A DNA stretch of 64,000 bases from Symsagittifera roscoffensis (GCF_963678635.1 NC_087064.1:20136509-20200508); one strand, 5' to 3'; numbered from the stretch's first letter, positions 55,201-56,122 are shown. A program made the numbers and translations. Notes: a model not told the origin generated them from the sequence alone.

Positions 55201-56122
55201 AATGAGCCCACTGAAAAAAGTTATTTACGGAAAAAAATTCAAGAAACCCGTTGCAATGCACTTACTATCGCAAGTGTAGAAATATCTTTAATAGGATAGC
55301 ACACTCACCCCCCTAAGAAAATGTACACTCAAGATGCATGTTGCATGATAAAAAATCGACCTTAGGTCATAGTTTATTGGATGAAAGAAAAACAGTGTAT
55401 GTCTACCTGTCTGAGTAGGAATCCGTCCTTCTTGTTCTGCTGTTCCTCTTGGTCTTTATCTTCTGCAAGTAACTTCTGACTGCGCATCTCTTCAATCTTG
55501 GCCAGGGTTCTCAACTTGTCCTCCACTCTACGCTTCGTCTTAGTCGCCTTGTCTACCTTCACCACTAAAACACAAGAGCGAATTTCGACCTCTTGACCTC
55601 TCGTTCATACATTTTACAAAATCCGTTTTTGAATGACTAACCGTAATTTTTTTTCTAAAGGGGCCTTGGATAAAAAAACGCGCTTATTGTTAAATTTTAA
55701 GACACGAGAGAATATAAATTAACTGCATGTTTTTCACAACAATAAGCACAGAAGGGCGAAAAACAGAGGAGTTAAAATGCATGACCGCCTTTTCTTGTTC
55801 CCTTTACAAAGACAAGTAATTTTAAACGGTGCTTTAACTCGCCGTGTGAAGGAACAACGAGTAGATAAATGCCATCGATCAACACATTAGCCGGCTGCGA
55901 AGAGTAGTTGAATGGACTTATGTGCACCAGCAGTTTTCCAATGTGCCCAGCACGCAACGAATAGCCAGACACTCCCAGCTTCTCCAGAATATCCGGTCTC
56001 AATTCCAAGTTCTCGAACTCAATCTTTCCTTCTAGAATATTCGTCTTGGCCGAGTTGGGGTCTATGATGACGTAATCCTTGAGCAGGTAGTCCACTGCCC
56101 ATTTCAACAGACCTTCCAACAT
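1082..56122 (-). CDS. VPS13: VPS13-family bridge-like lipid transfer protein, partial (27 coding exons, N-terminal 2424 codons)
   Basis: VPS13 proteins are rod-shaped bulk lipid transporters that bridge membranes at organelle contact sites; VPS13A and VPS13C link the ER to mitochondria, lipid droplets or endosomes. The gene starts with ATG at 56122 and leaves the window at the left. The 27 exons sum to 7272 nt (2424 codons) with all phases matching. Domains in order: chorein_N about residues 2-115 (motifs HIGKLLVHI, IYLLVVPS), the RBG rod with the conserved GGWFGWG segment near residues 444-450 and the KFRPKD segment near 330, and a VAB/SHR-BD-like region from about residue 2030. The family is usually about 3100 residues, so roughly 700-800 residues are missing on the left. 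The exon 1 donor and exon 26 donor are atypical (see those entries). Overall layout fits VPS13A/C better than VPS13B or VPS13D. Family similarity is from memory, not a search. Confidence 0.93.
1605..2110 (+). repeat. Family A interspersed repeat
   Basis: Shows the ordered landmarks of family A: AGCCAATAGACAGTTGGAAA, GAGAAAACTGG, TTCCACTTTCGAA, CTGTTCGATAGT, AATATGAGTCTGAACTACG at the end. Confidence 0.7.
2320..2435 (-). repeat. Family B fragment
   Basis: Contains AACACTAGCCACTGATAAAGC, CCAATGCTGTGCAG and CAAAATGAGC, the middle landmarks of family B; both ends are missing. Confidence 0.55.
3516..3701 (-). CDS. VPS13: VPS13 exon 26 (probable GC donor)
   Basis: Residues 2310-2371: FGTIQGRLQDTPHYVIHMKP, TCILRNLSPYPIYHRV, matching 'YIMHLWPPILLRNLLPYKIAYYI'. 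Acceptor TTTGCTAG. Exon 27 requires phase 0, but the only nearby GT (3511 on the complement) gives phase 1. The exon is therefore ended at GAG|GCTAGT, a GC donor, which gives exact residue spacing to exon 27. Confidence 0.85.
3822..4218 (-). CDS. VPS13: VPS13 exon 25
   Basis: Residues 2177-2309: FSLVVQNGLNSNGHQNVCTI, LILQNHFDIFFEIFHKDTLL, GKFGVPMEQAFYPLESQMFI, DWRVIKKNGGARRVLIEQC. These match 'QIRNHFSVPLSVYEGDTLLG', 'FNIPL-SYRSFIFLKP' and 'IIKNDGALLKKKC'. Acceptor AATATTTAG, donor AAG|GTAGGG. Confidence 0.96.
4925..5125 (+). repeat. Family C interspersed repeat
   Basis: Landmarks in order: TTTCTCGACACTGGG, TTAATATGAAATATC, CTGATGATTTTTTAGTACCTGAT, AACACACCCAAACACAAAGTTC, TTGGTCGGAACAA. The same order recurs at 12.6, 31.5, 53.5 and 63.3 kb. 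Confidence 0.65.
5535..5860 (+). repeat. Family A interspersed repeat, diverged
   Basis: AGAGCCAACAGTTAG head, AACTCTTTGAATTTCA, TCAAACCGCGAAAAAT, and an end near TCCTCACTGCGTTGATTGACATT. It is more diverged than other copies. Confidence 0.5.
6415..6870 (+). repeat. Family A interspersed repeat
   Basis: Head CCAATAGACAGTTGGAAAC repeated once, then CAATTCGAGAAAACTGGATC, GGAGAGCGCAGTTCTCC, and an end at CATCACGACTATATAGTCTAC. Confidence 0.65.
7073..9238. repeat. 68-bp minisatellite, about 32 units, with higher-order repeats
   Basis: Unit of 67-68 bp, e.g. TCGAAGAAAAAAATAGATGG followed by CTTTAAACAGGGTGACCAAC and a GACTCAACGGGACCTAGTGA segment. Variants differ in poly-A length, a 3-bp loss (AAACGGTGACC), GGGACGTAG and AATGGGA. 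The order of variants repeats: blocks starting at 7299 and 7772 translate identically, the block at 8380 differs by one residue, and blocks at 8000 and 8608 also match. This gives larger periods of about 473 bp (7 units) and 608 bp (9 units). Open frames inside it are by-products of the repeat. Confidence 0.95.
9240..9394. repeat. Two-copy direct repeat, 76-bp period
   Basis: AGAACAAAAAGGGACGGTCA through CTAGGAAAACCTTAAG occurs at 9266 and again at 9342 with one visible difference, directly beside the minisatellite end. Confidence 0.85.
9529..9990 (-). pseudogene. Decayed coding-like segment with Lys/Glu-rich helix, unrecognised
   Basis: A minus-strand frame from about 9990 runs with a single TAG (9689-9691) to a stop near 9529. 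Before the stop: VVQEVLDRSNCEQQTFPQHL. After it: NGRKREHAEKLREELHVFKR, then KTEKDIAFLEAQLD, a coiled-coil-like pattern. The continuity of frame across one stop, with amphipathic composition unlike the surrounding AT-rich DNA, suggests a mobile-element protein relic. The family is not identified. Confidence 0.35.
10150..10440 (+). repeat. Family A interspersed repeat
   Basis: TTGAGAAAACTGGACAAA, TTTTGCTGTTCGGTAGTGTA, and the end GACCTATATAAGAGACTGAA with a CGACTCTTA partner. Confidence 0.65.
10670..10850 (+). repeat. Family A tail
   Basis: Only the last third is present: GGAGTTTGACTTCCTTTCAA, AAGTCAGACCGC, GACCTATTTAGGAGTCTTCA. Confidence 0.55.
11500..12115 (-). repeat. Family B element with tRNA-like module
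   Basis: Left hairpin-like start ACACGGATGCGGAGCTGC. The antisense tRNA-like module at about 11640-11715 (complement reads GGGTTCGATTCC near the B box) is followed by CACTAGCCACCAATAA, a worn GCTAAGTGCCACCAG, GAGCACTTTCATTTGGGACT and an end at ACACTACACTCAAGC. Confidence 0.6.
12620..12800 (+). repeat. Family C interspersed repeat, diverged
   Basis: TTTCCTCGACACTGAGAG, GGCTAATAGGGCTTTAACATGATA and a worn remainder. Confidence 0.5.
12936..13810 (-). repeat. Family B composite element, copy 1
   Basis: From the hairpin ACACAGAGGTGAAGATGCACTTCGC through two antisense tRNA-like modules (about 13105-13160, GATTCGAACCTCCAACCTCG; about 13268-13340) to CTACGCTCCTAGCTCTCTGG, then a block also found at 15.8 and 17.4 kb (TCGAGGCGCAAAACAAAATT). 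It is nearly identical to 16945-17815. Confidence 0.75.
13810..14200 (-). repeat. Third tRNA-like block of the composite, copy 1
   Basis: AAAACCTATCGTGACTCGAACCCTAGACCACCCCAGAGAA is the antisense T-arm side of a worn tRNA-like module. Related blocks follow the composite at 15295-15610 and 18040-18340. Confidence 0.5.
14215..14735. repeat. Degenerate GGAT/GAATG satellite block
   Basis: Irregular GGATGGCT, GAATGAATGG, TAGATGG tetramer and pentamer mixtures. The minus-strand open frames here (Pro/Ser/His/Ile-rich) come from the repeat. Confidence 0.85.
14755..15800 (-). repeat. Composite repeat, partial copy 2 with satellite
   Basis: Starts inside family B (GCAGAGAACAGATGGTATGA, CTACGATCGCTAGTTCGCTG), continues through the third tRNA-like block (about 15295-15610) and ends in GGATGG-type satellite (about 15660-15800). 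Its last 240 bp recur at 16313 and 18275. Confidence 0.7.
15807..16312 (-). repeat. Composite repeat, partial copy 3
   Basis: AAAACCTTCTTGCTTTTACA through AACTACAGAACTGGTGACTT is almost identical to 17427-17930, beginning at the end hairpin of family B. Confidence 0.85.
16313..16788. repeat. Duplicated block with GGAT satellite
   Basis: GAGTAATCTGAAAATTGAAATCC through TGGAGGGATCGATGGCTTGA is a near-identical copy of 18275-18750; its first 240 bp also match 15548-15788. Confidence 0.85.
16789..16921 (-). mobile_element. LINE 3' fragment
   Basis: About 130 bp nearly identical to 19083-19218 of the large LINE. Encodes RNFYFDRVVRLVNHLKIDAR and FCEWKRKIHLFYKSKLQ, the end of ORF2. It sits exactly between a GGAT block and family B. 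Confidence 0.9.
16945..17930 (-). repeat. Family B composite element, copy 4
   Basis: Near-identical counterpart of copy 1: hairpin ACACAGAGGTGAAGATGCACTTCGC, antisense tRNA-like modules at about 17093-17157 and 17258-17332, end hairpin and the TCGAGGCGCAAAAC block. Confidence 0.8.
17931..18905. repeat. Third tRNA-like block and long GGAT satellite, copy 4
   Basis: The 18040-18340 portion matches 15295-15610, and 18275-18750 matches 16313-16788. The remaining GGATGG/GAATGG satellite runs to 18905. Confidence 0.8.
18910..18933. repeat. GA microsatellite at the LINE 3' end
   Basis: About 12 GA units directly abut the LINE; read with the element it is a TC-type tail following GGGTAAATTAAGTCTTTC. 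Confidence 0.9.
18934..22860 (-). mobile_element. Inactivated CR1/L2/Jockey-type LINE (ORF1, endonuclease, reverse transcriptase)
   Basis: Reading leftwards from about 22640: ORF1 (VDGDSGRGRLPSTKDYYPAI; after an in-frame stop at 22306, DIYRAGKVKPNSGKSRSINV, an RRM-like gag segment). Then an APE endonuclease (FCASETWLN, GGDFSPPDIDW, ALSDHRAVGV) and reverse transcriptase with motif A ADIKKAFDSV, motif B SGVPQGS and an intact catalytic FADD. Last comes an ORF2 C-terminus ending NEKMS near 19070. The element is broken by stops near 20394 and 20316, by several stops in the endonuclease (about 21300-21490), and by a frameshift near 19625. The 5' limit is uncertain (22640-22900). The clade is inferred from motif style only. 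Confidence 0.88.
21983..22030. repeat. Small tandem duplication inside LINE ORF1
   Basis: AGCCAGAGGGACTTAC recurs with an AGAGGGTCTT spacer, inserting repeated residues (SLWLRPS/SLWLRT) into the ORF1 remnant. Confidence 0.75.
22915..23225. repeat. GGAT satellite block
   Basis: TTGGATGAATGGTTGGATGG-type degenerate tetramers, ending just before a family B hairpin (ACACAGGCGAAGCAGTGCTTCG). Confidence 0.85.
23225..23865 (-). repeat. Family B element, full length
   Basis: Start hairpin GCGAAGCAGTGCTTCG, antisense tRNA-like module about 23340-23408, AAACTGAAGGCAGATACACTAACTTTACAT, TTGCGACTTGGGTTGG, and end hairpin TACACTACGCAC...GCGTGTGCA. A GGAT block (23862-23945) follows. Confidence 0.65.
23862..23945. 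repeat. Short GGAT satellite block
   Basis: GGCTGGATGGATGCGGATCG then GAATGGACG and GATGGATGGCTTGATG. Confidence 0.75.
24085..24610 (-). repeat. Family B element with two tRNA-like modules
   Basis: Antisense modules at about 24186-24260 (AACCTGCGACCTCGAGATTT) and 24362-24432 (GTTGAACCTCCGACCAGTAG), then CAAATGAGCTCTTTTTATTTGCGAG and the end hairpin ACACTACGCTCGATTTTGTACATGTG. Confidence 0.65.
24894..25023 (-). CDS. VPS13: VPS13 exon 24
   Basis: Residues 2134-2177: AEEDENLKVRFHIIVPGSQT, DVSLTKPGFHFYNILPVTDY, matching 'IPLTKVGRRLYTVRHRES'. The acceptor ends in AAG. Donor AG|GTACGA, ends in phase 2 ahead of a 20.7-kb intron. Confidence 0.9.
25277..25595 (-). CDS. VPS13: VPS13 exon 23: start of the VAB/SHR-BD region
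   Basis: Residues 2028-2134: VQEAFASSFSLVYNDDQ, then DMAPYAIVNESGRELSVLVP, equal to 'DLAPFMILNSLGLTISVSP', the entry to the adaptor-binding region. The open stretch begins at acceptor TCTCTAG, not at the internal Met. Donor G|GTAAAC, ends in phase 1. Confidence 0.94.
25790..25965 (-). CDS. VPS13: VPS13 exon 22
   Basis: Residues 1969-2027: QTKSELWCMKTEIKHNVGES, WCVNISAQKSLQMTATSKFL, QTMEQ, matching 'FHSKDQLNITLSKCGLVMLNNL'. Acceptor TTTGATAG, donor CAG|GTTCGT, phases 1 to 0. Confidence 0.9.
26435..26760 (-). repeat. Family B element, partial
   Basis: Start hairpin GGCGAAGCTGGGCTTCGC, AACACGACAAAAAGCAGCTC, worn module near 26566-26640, then AACACTAGCCACAAATAAAGCAG. Confidence 0.6.
26760..27290 (-). 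repeat. Family B variant element
   Basis: Start ACACATAGGCGAAGTTGCATTTCGC, GCCAATTATGACGCATCAGCAGTACCAGTC, worn tRNA-like region near 27048 (CCCAGGTTCGAACAC), and end hairpin CACACAAGCTCTGATTGTGTA. Confidence 0.6.
27460..27645 (+). repeat. Family A tail
   Basis: GAAACTAGAAGTCATTCACGTTTTTCGTGATC, GGAAATGAACTGAACTTAAG, then cut off by family B. Confidence 0.55.
27660..28010 (-). repeat. Family B variant element, partial
   Basis: Start hairpin ACACAGAGGCGAAGTTGCACTTCGC; body nearly identical to 26774-27100, ending at the worn tRNA-like region CCCAAGTTGGAACCC. Confidence 0.65.
28015..28215 (+). repeat. Family A tail, variant with GCATTCATAAATGCA
   Basis: GCAATTGGAGAGCACAATTTACCTAC, AAAAAGTGCATATGCACCTAGTGC, ATTCATAAATGCATTAAT. 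The same variant occurs near 31390 and 36400. Confidence 0.6.
28474..28705 (-). CDS. VPS13: VPS13 exon 21
   Basis: Residues 1892-1969: AFLTVPRVTIKLDISDSTGI, LLMESSLSVRINNYISTDRL, VEYFNGLVNAWEPVVEPNRF. The last segment is the diagnostic 'YYNE--GVWEPLLEP' motif. The acceptor ends in AAG. Donor G|GTAAAA, ends in phase 1. Confidence 0.94.
28973..29413 (-). CDS. VPS13: VPS13 exon 20
   Basis: Residues 1745-1891: WKVRSSIVMRAKELKLTALV, TDIELICCPF, NIDVGELDINISPAVIKIMQ, DALWAPKE. This matches the family's 'CEICYKG...M-A-IKDLQV-ACPF', 'DMSVKSLTLKVSPVIINTM' and 'LWEKK'. Acceptor CATTTTAG, donor TCC|GTGAGT, phase 0 at both ends. Confidence 0.94.
29414..30103 (-). other. VPS13 intron 19, carrying family A
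   Basis: A 690-bp intron almost wholly made of family A sequence (about 29425-30040). The head motif ATAGCCAACA(G/T)ACAGTTGAAA occurs twice (near 29435 and 29552), so two copies are stacked. Confidence 0.7.
29425..30040 (+). repeat. Family A, two stacked copies
   Basis: Best preserved copy from about 29552: CATAGCCAACATACAGTTGG, GGGAAAACTGGATCAATAGG, CTGTTCGATAGTGGAGTT, end GACCTATATAAGTGTCTTCA with CAACTCTTA. Confidence 0.75.
30104..30236 (-). CDS. VPS13: VPS13 exon 19
   Basis: Residues 1700-1744: AVVADAVKEPEKEVTRIISV, SFRNPEIVLVSDTRNDYSPC, LILT. This matches 'IKNPEIVFVADMTKNDAPALVITT', one of the best conserved rod segments. Acceptor AATATTTAG, donor ACG|GTGAGT. Confidence 0.92.
30237..30759 (-). 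other. VPS13 intron 18
   Basis: A 523-bp intron with no copy of the repeat families recognised and no RNA gene seen. Confidence 0.65.
30760..30983 (-). CDS. VPS13: VPS13 exon 18
   Basis: Residues 1626-1700: EGDEEKIDMLLNDMYLCVCT, DFLLSVGDFFLK, matching the family's 'MYICASVEFLQTVANVF', then an acidic loop. The acceptor ends in AAG rather than CAG/TAG. Donor GG|GTAAGT, ends in phase 2. Confidence 0.88.
31255..31525 (+). repeat. Family A tail, GCATTCATAAATGCA variant
   Basis: TTTCGTTCAC, AGTGCATATGTACCTAGAGG, CATTCATAAATGCATC, end GACCTAAGAGTCTTCACTACG. Confidence 0.6.
31540..31770 (+). repeat. Family C interspersed repeat
   Basis: TTTCTCCCAACACTGAGAG, GGGCTTTAATTTGATATAAT, GATGATTATTTGGGGTACAT, CACATCCAAATATAAAGTTC. 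Confidence 0.65.
31840..31993 (-). CDS. VPS13: VPS13 exon 17
   Basis: Residues 1574-1625: MMERKKKIDSLSNSGDYATA, then STYMIAIDYAK. It is a mostly polar linker with a final beta strand. Acceptor CATTCTAG, donor AAG|GTACAC, phases 2 to 0. It was found from splice sites and phase, as no long open frame marks it. Confidence 0.82.
31994..32402 (-). other. VPS13 intron 16
   Basis: A 409-bp intron in which no repeat or RNA feature was recognised. Confidence 0.7.
32403..33526 (-). CDS. VPS13: VPS13 exon 16 (largest exon; rod plus Ser/Arg-rich loop)
   Basis: An 1124-nt exon, residues 1200-1574. It opens with IFRVSGNEVFSLDVIYYFGA ('GKEVFSF') and continues AFRIKLDLEILAPSVFIPKN ('ALDINIKAPVVVIPQ'), EVIYANLGHMKIENKF, a Ser/Arg/Lys-rich disordered loop at about residues 1430-1490, KASFSIESVCAQL, and MDCILDDSRK ('NCILDDKRP'). 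Acceptor GTTGTCAG, donor AG|GTATAT, ends in phase 2. A long antisense plus-strand open frame over it is a shadow. Confidence 0.96.
33527..34464 (-). other. VPS13 intron 15, carrying a family B2 element
   Basis: A 938-bp intron mostly made of a family B2 element (about 33585-34365). One end has a GAAGCGGAGCTTC hairpin; the other has GTTGTTTACGGG followed by the hairpin ACCCTTGC-TTATT-GCAAGGGT (34341-34361). Confidence 0.65.
33585..34365 (-). repeat. Family B2 element
   Basis: Start hairpin GGTGAAGCGGAGCTTCGCAACACTTGCG; end GTTGTTTACGGGAAAAAAGT with the hairpin at 34341-34361. No clear tRNA-like module remains in this copy. Confidence 0.6.
34465..34571 (-). CDS. VPS13: VPS13 exon 15
   Basis: Residues 1164-1199: LSSFVEVVPSETITFKSSME, HVMDTIENTVYPY, matching the family's 'A-LRNI-V-D-----Y-KA-Y'. 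Acceptor TTTTGTAG, donor TAT|GTAAGT. Confidence 0.9.
34812..35070 (-). CDS. VPS13: VPS13 exon 14
   Basis: Residues 1078-1164: an acidic Ser/Asp/Gln-rich loop, then TRLVQLQFWAHLGEIDLAIS, VDRDIATLRLE, matching 'ITLQILAELSCLQIFI---ISEIKIEG'. Acceptor ATTTCAG, donor G|GTAGAC, ends in phase 1. Confidence 0.92.
35185..36062 (+). mobile_element. LINE 3' fragment, 5'-truncated with internal deletion
   Basis: Begins inside the reverse transcriptase (FASEDDLAV, a worn FADD box), then SLNDWCNVNKLSINTDKSKL, KYLGIEIDKKMNFN. At about 35490 it jumps from SKFNGV to KIDKIFLAQKKIIRTIF, which normally lies about 80-100 residues downstream, so a piece is deleted. The last part after the stop at 35607 still reads as ORF2 C-terminus. 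It ends with an ATTCAATTCAAATTCAA tail, typical of CR1/L2-like elements, and is a different subfamily from the 18.9-22.7 kb LINE. Confidence 0.85.
36070..36535 (+). repeat. Family A interspersed repeat
   Basis: Directly follows the LINE tail. AAAAACTGGATCAATAGGTA, GGAATTCATAAATGCAGTAA, end GACCTATAAAAGAGTCTTCG. Confidence 0.7.
36553..36850 (-). CDS. VPS13: VPS13 exon 13
   Basis: Residues 978-1077: HGNENLKFLESKLSEKRGDA, ESVEFHVEAKLHSLAVRLHQ, EAILSALQFQKGLMERLFPE, matching the family's 'V-VNFSSLDIHLHTEALL---N-L'. Acceptor CTTTTCAG, donor AAG|GTCTTT. Confidence 0.93.
37108..37271 (-). CDS. VPS13: VPS13 exon 12
   Basis: Residues 924-978: ASIILLEDHTSTGGDVHPLL, HIELKRLFIGLMKKNYEIPI, SLQSVSIVHLQIK. 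It has the beta-strand pattern of the VPS13 rod and fits phases 0 to 2. Acceptor CTTTCCAG, donor AA|GTAACA. No long open frame marks this exon, so it is easily missed. Confidence 0.85.
37272..38095 (-). other. VPS13 intron 11, carrying a family A copy
   Basis: An 824-bp intron, largely occupied by a family A copy at about 37350-37850. Near 38020-38060 lies a CCTTACTGATCGCAAGG hairpin resembling the end of family B2. Confidence 0.65.
37350..37850 (+). repeat. Family A interspersed repeat
   Basis: CTAGCTAACGGACAGTTGGAAAG, GAGAAAACTGGATCC, CTGTTCGATAGTAGAATT, end CTATATAAGAGTCTGAACTACGTTCATGGACTC. Confidence 0.75.
38096..38226 (-). CDS. VPS13: VPS13 exon 11
   Basis: Residues 880-923: VLQHVDKLDSLLPLGDSSGG, KTDFVPASKQLTLVKLKYTI. 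This is the variable loop after the first VPS13 repeat block. Placement rests on the splice sites (acceptor GATTTAG, donor AAG|GTAACT) and perfect phase 1 to 0 fit rather than strong similarity. Confidence 0.75.
39090..39316. repeat. Near-perfect palindrome, 111-bp arms, 5-bp spacer
   Basis: Left arm 39090-39200, spacer 39201-39205 (GACTT), right arm 39206-39316. I count three mismatches over the arms. Transcribed as part of the VPS13 pre-mRNA it would form a very stable hairpin. A short third piece (GTAGCTTTCTATGAGGTAT) repeats just outside at 39313-39331. Confidence 0.95.
39470..40770 (-). repeat. Family B2 element with nested family A
   Basis: Start GAAGCGAAGCCGACATTCGCAACATTTGAG, worn antisense tRNA-like module 40585-40650 (GAATTCGAACTCCAAACCTT), end GTTGTTTACGGGAAAACTC. 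A family A copy occupies about 39655-40150. Confidence 0.55.
39655..40150 (+). repeat. Family A interspersed repeat
   Basis: ACATAGCCAACAGACAATTG, TTAGAGAAAACTGCAATG, GATCACGTTTCTTACACTTTCGCTGTTC, end CAACCTATATAAAATTTTCTC. Confidence 0.65.
40967..41228 (-). CDS. VPS13: VPS13 exon 10
   Basis: Residues 793-880: PMVLTLELQKCMVMDDPEFP, LIKVSGALEDLSVRISDLKM, matching the family's 'H-EL-KAM---D--M--FKVSG-LP-M-VRISD-K'. A Ser/Thr/Pro-rich loop follows. Acceptor GTGTTTAG, donor G|GTCAGT, ends in phase 1. Confidence 0.92.
41814..42582 (-). repeat. Family B copy nested between inverted arms
   Basis: Start ACACAGAGGCGAAGTTGAACTTCGC, GACGCATTAGCAGTACCAGTCAATTT, TTAATAGCTAGTTATTGATCAAAATGAAC, end hairpin ACACAAGCTTAGCTTGTGT. 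Confidence 0.65.
42598..42676. repeat. Short palindrome, 30-bp arms
   Basis: CCAAAAGTGGGCGTAAAAAGG (42598 on) pairs with CCTTTTTCGCCCACTTTTGG (ending 42676); spacer about 19 bp. Confidence 0.85.
43319..43421 (-). CDS. VPS13: VPS13 exon 9
   Basis: Residues 758-792: YNCTLSNVQLFYLEKSYNWK, equal to the family's 'DVEIKNVQLLF...W'. Acceptor GTCATTAG, donor AAG|GTCAGT, ends in phase 0. Confidence 0.92.
44170..44760 (+). repeat. Three diverged tandem units of about 180 bp
   Basis: Each unit has a 'CATAACTTTTT-TA' phrase, an 'AAGGGAGCTTC-ATCAACCC' phrase and a 'GTAGTTTT-GAGAAAA-T' phrase; they begin near 44180, 44410 and 44580, with a fourth start near 44750. Confidence 0.65.
44885..45265 (+). repeat. 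Family A interspersed repeat
   Basis: ACAGCCAACAGACAGTTGGAAAAC, GGAGAAAACTGGATCAATAG, GCGCGATAGTGGAGTT, GTCAAACCACGAAAG; the terminal hairpin is missing. Confidence 0.7.
45566..45632 (-). repeat. tRNA-like module (SINE head)
   Basis: On the minus strand it reads CTTGGCCTGGAGGTAAGGCG (A-box-like) and, after a plausible anticodon arm, GGTCTAGGGTTCGATTCCCG (B-box, near perfect). An acceptor stem is not convincing and it is embedded in a repeat, so it is called a tRNA-derived SINE head, not a tRNA gene. Confidence 0.6.
45868..46054 (-). CDS. VPS13: VPS13 exon 8
   Basis: Residues 696-758: QIQSDAPVVIFKTGQLKV, an Ala/Thr-rich linker, and TTTMDEIKDKPYDR, matching the family's 'SLEEIMDKAYDKF'. Acceptor CTTTTCAG, donor AG|GTTTGG, ends in phase 2. 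Confidence 0.9.
46085..46460 (+). repeat. Family A interspersed repeat
   Basis: ATAGCCAACATAAAGTACG, GAAAAAACTGGGACAAAAAG, CTTTTGCTGTTCGATAGTGG, truncated end TGACTCCAATCATTGACACTT. Confidence 0.65.
47060..48560 (-). repeat. Family B2 element with nested family A
   Basis: Start AGTGAAGCGGAGCTTTGCCACACTTGCGAT; worn tRNA-like region near 48003 (GCGCAGGGACTCAAACCACG); end GTTGTTAAATGGAAAAAGTCTAGTTCCCGATT. A diverged family A copy occupies about 47405-47755. Confidence 0.55.
48626..48788 (-). CDS. VPS13: VPS13 exon 7
   Basis: Residues 642-696: EATLVVDDVKDAANRQMKKF, then VIFLDVNLEPSFALIPAKG, matching the family's 'LDL-INLKPSYLVVP-G'. The acceptor region reads AAGCAG|GAG; use of the upstream AAG would add one Gln. 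Donor GG|GTAAGA, ends in phase 1. Confidence 0.88.
49210..49545 (+). repeat. Family A interspersed repeat, 5'-truncated
   Basis: CTTCGAACTTCAAGAACAATTTACG, ATGGATCAATAGGTGCTGG, TCTGTTCGATAAGGGAGTTTGCC, end CTACCTATATAGAAATCTGAACTACG with CGACTCTTA. Confidence 0.7.
49950..50185 (-). repeat. Family B element, worn
   Basis: AACACAGAGGCGACGCCTCG, AACACGACAAAAAGCAGCAC, GGCTACGTATCGGATTCGATCTGCG, TTTATTTGCGAGTTAGC. Confidence 0.6.
50498..51395 (-). CDS. VPS13: VPS13 exon 6: GGWF segment and rod
   Basis: An 898-nt exon, residues 342-641. It opens with WDFAIKCVL and VWKWENIKMHRD, equal to the family's 'WW-YA...W-W-NIK-HR'. It contains ETLDVFDLDLCRRLAQQ, the aromatic/glycine GGWFGWG loop followed by a Ser/Lys stretch, and LGYDDNED. 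It closes with VQMTYDFGTVQNLVDFFK, the 'V-VIYD--TV--V-FF' motif that ends the first VPS13 block. Acceptor GCGTTTTAG, donor AAG|GTATTA. Confidence 0.96.
51602..51894 (-). CDS. VPS13: VPS13 exon 5
   Basis: Residues 245-342 (last codon split). GILKATIAKEG, then QPQLFMDMVIHDVAIAASKK and NKYKKFRPKDL match the conserved 'L-L-IAV-LS-QY' and 'YRKFRP' motifs. Acceptor CTTTGTAG, donor AAA|GTAAGT, ends in phase 2. Confidence 0.93.
51895..52700 (-). other. VPS13 intron 4
   Basis: An 806-bp intron. No repeat copy, RNA gene or exon could be supported in it. Confidence 0.7.
52701..52790 (-). CDS. VPS13: VPS13 exon 4
   Basis: A 90-nt exon, residues 215-244: VAKLRSLSLYFTTHSKLYSE, matching the conserved 'LHSLSVYWN..SKL' segment. 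Acceptor TTGTTTAG, donor AAG|GTACAT, phase 0 at both ends. It is embedded in a longer antisense open frame that is not a gene. Confidence 0.88.
52996..53184 (-). CDS. VPS13: VPS13 exon 3
   Basis: Residues 152-214: VMAIVRNLQITVNNIHVRLE, the conserved 'NLQ-I-HIRYED' stretch of VPS13 proteins, then GVTLESLTLRT. Acceptor GTGGTGCAG, donor AAG|GTGAAT, phase 0 at both ends. Confidence 0.93.
53427..53446. repeat. GCTC microsatellite
   Basis: Four to five GCTC units in VPS13 intron 2. Confidence 0.9.
53470..53700 (+). repeat. Family C interspersed repeat
   Basis: TTTTTCTCGACACGGGG, AAAAGGGCTTTGATATGATA, CCAATGATTATTTGTGGTAC, ACACACCCGAATACAAAGTT, TTTCAATGGTCGGA. Confidence 0.7.
54515..55080 (-). repeat. 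Family B element, full length, best tRNA-like head
   Basis: Start hairpin GCGAAGCTGCGCTTCGC (54527-54543), antisense tRNA-like module about 54640-54712 (complement TGGCTGAGTAGATAG and GCAGATTCGAATCCTAGACG), body shared with 23225-23865, end hairpin ACACTAGATCCACAAGTGT. Confidence 0.75.
55407..55564 (-). CDS. VPS13: VPS13 exon 2: charged linker of the chorein domain
   Basis: Residues 99-151, Lys/Glu-rich (VKVDKATKTKRRVEDKL, KIEEMRSQKLLAEDKD). This is the charged helix that follows the first beta segment in VPS13 proteins. Acceptor TGTTTTAG, donor CAG|GTAGAC, ends in phase 0. Confidence 0.85.
55565..55827 (-). other. VPS13 intron 1
   Basis: A 263-bp intron with acceptor TGTTTTAG. No repeat or RNA feature was recognised in it. 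Confidence 0.75.
55828..56122 (-). CDS. VPS13: VPS13 exon 1: start codon and chorein_N domain
   Basis: Encodes residues 1-98 plus one base. MLEGLLKWAVDYLLKDYV is the typical amphipathic N-terminus of the family, followed by ENLELRPDILEKLGV, AGHIGKLLVHI and IYLLVVPS. The donor is placed at a weak C|GTTTAA because exon 2 needs phase 1. A better-looking GA|GTTAAA 11 bases earlier would put exon 2 into a stop-containing frame. The ATG context is poor, but no upstream in-frame family sequence is seen. Confidence 0.85.

Larger units (their letters stand above)
53185..55406 (-). other. VPS13 intron 2, filled with interspersed repeats
   Basis: A 2.2-kb intron holding a family C copy (about 53470-53700), a short GCTC microsatellite (53427-53446), an end fragment of family B2 (about 54120-54180) and a family B copy with a tRNA-like head (about 54515-55080). 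A further B2-like end motif lies near 55215-55285. No coding exon was found. Confidence 0.7.
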
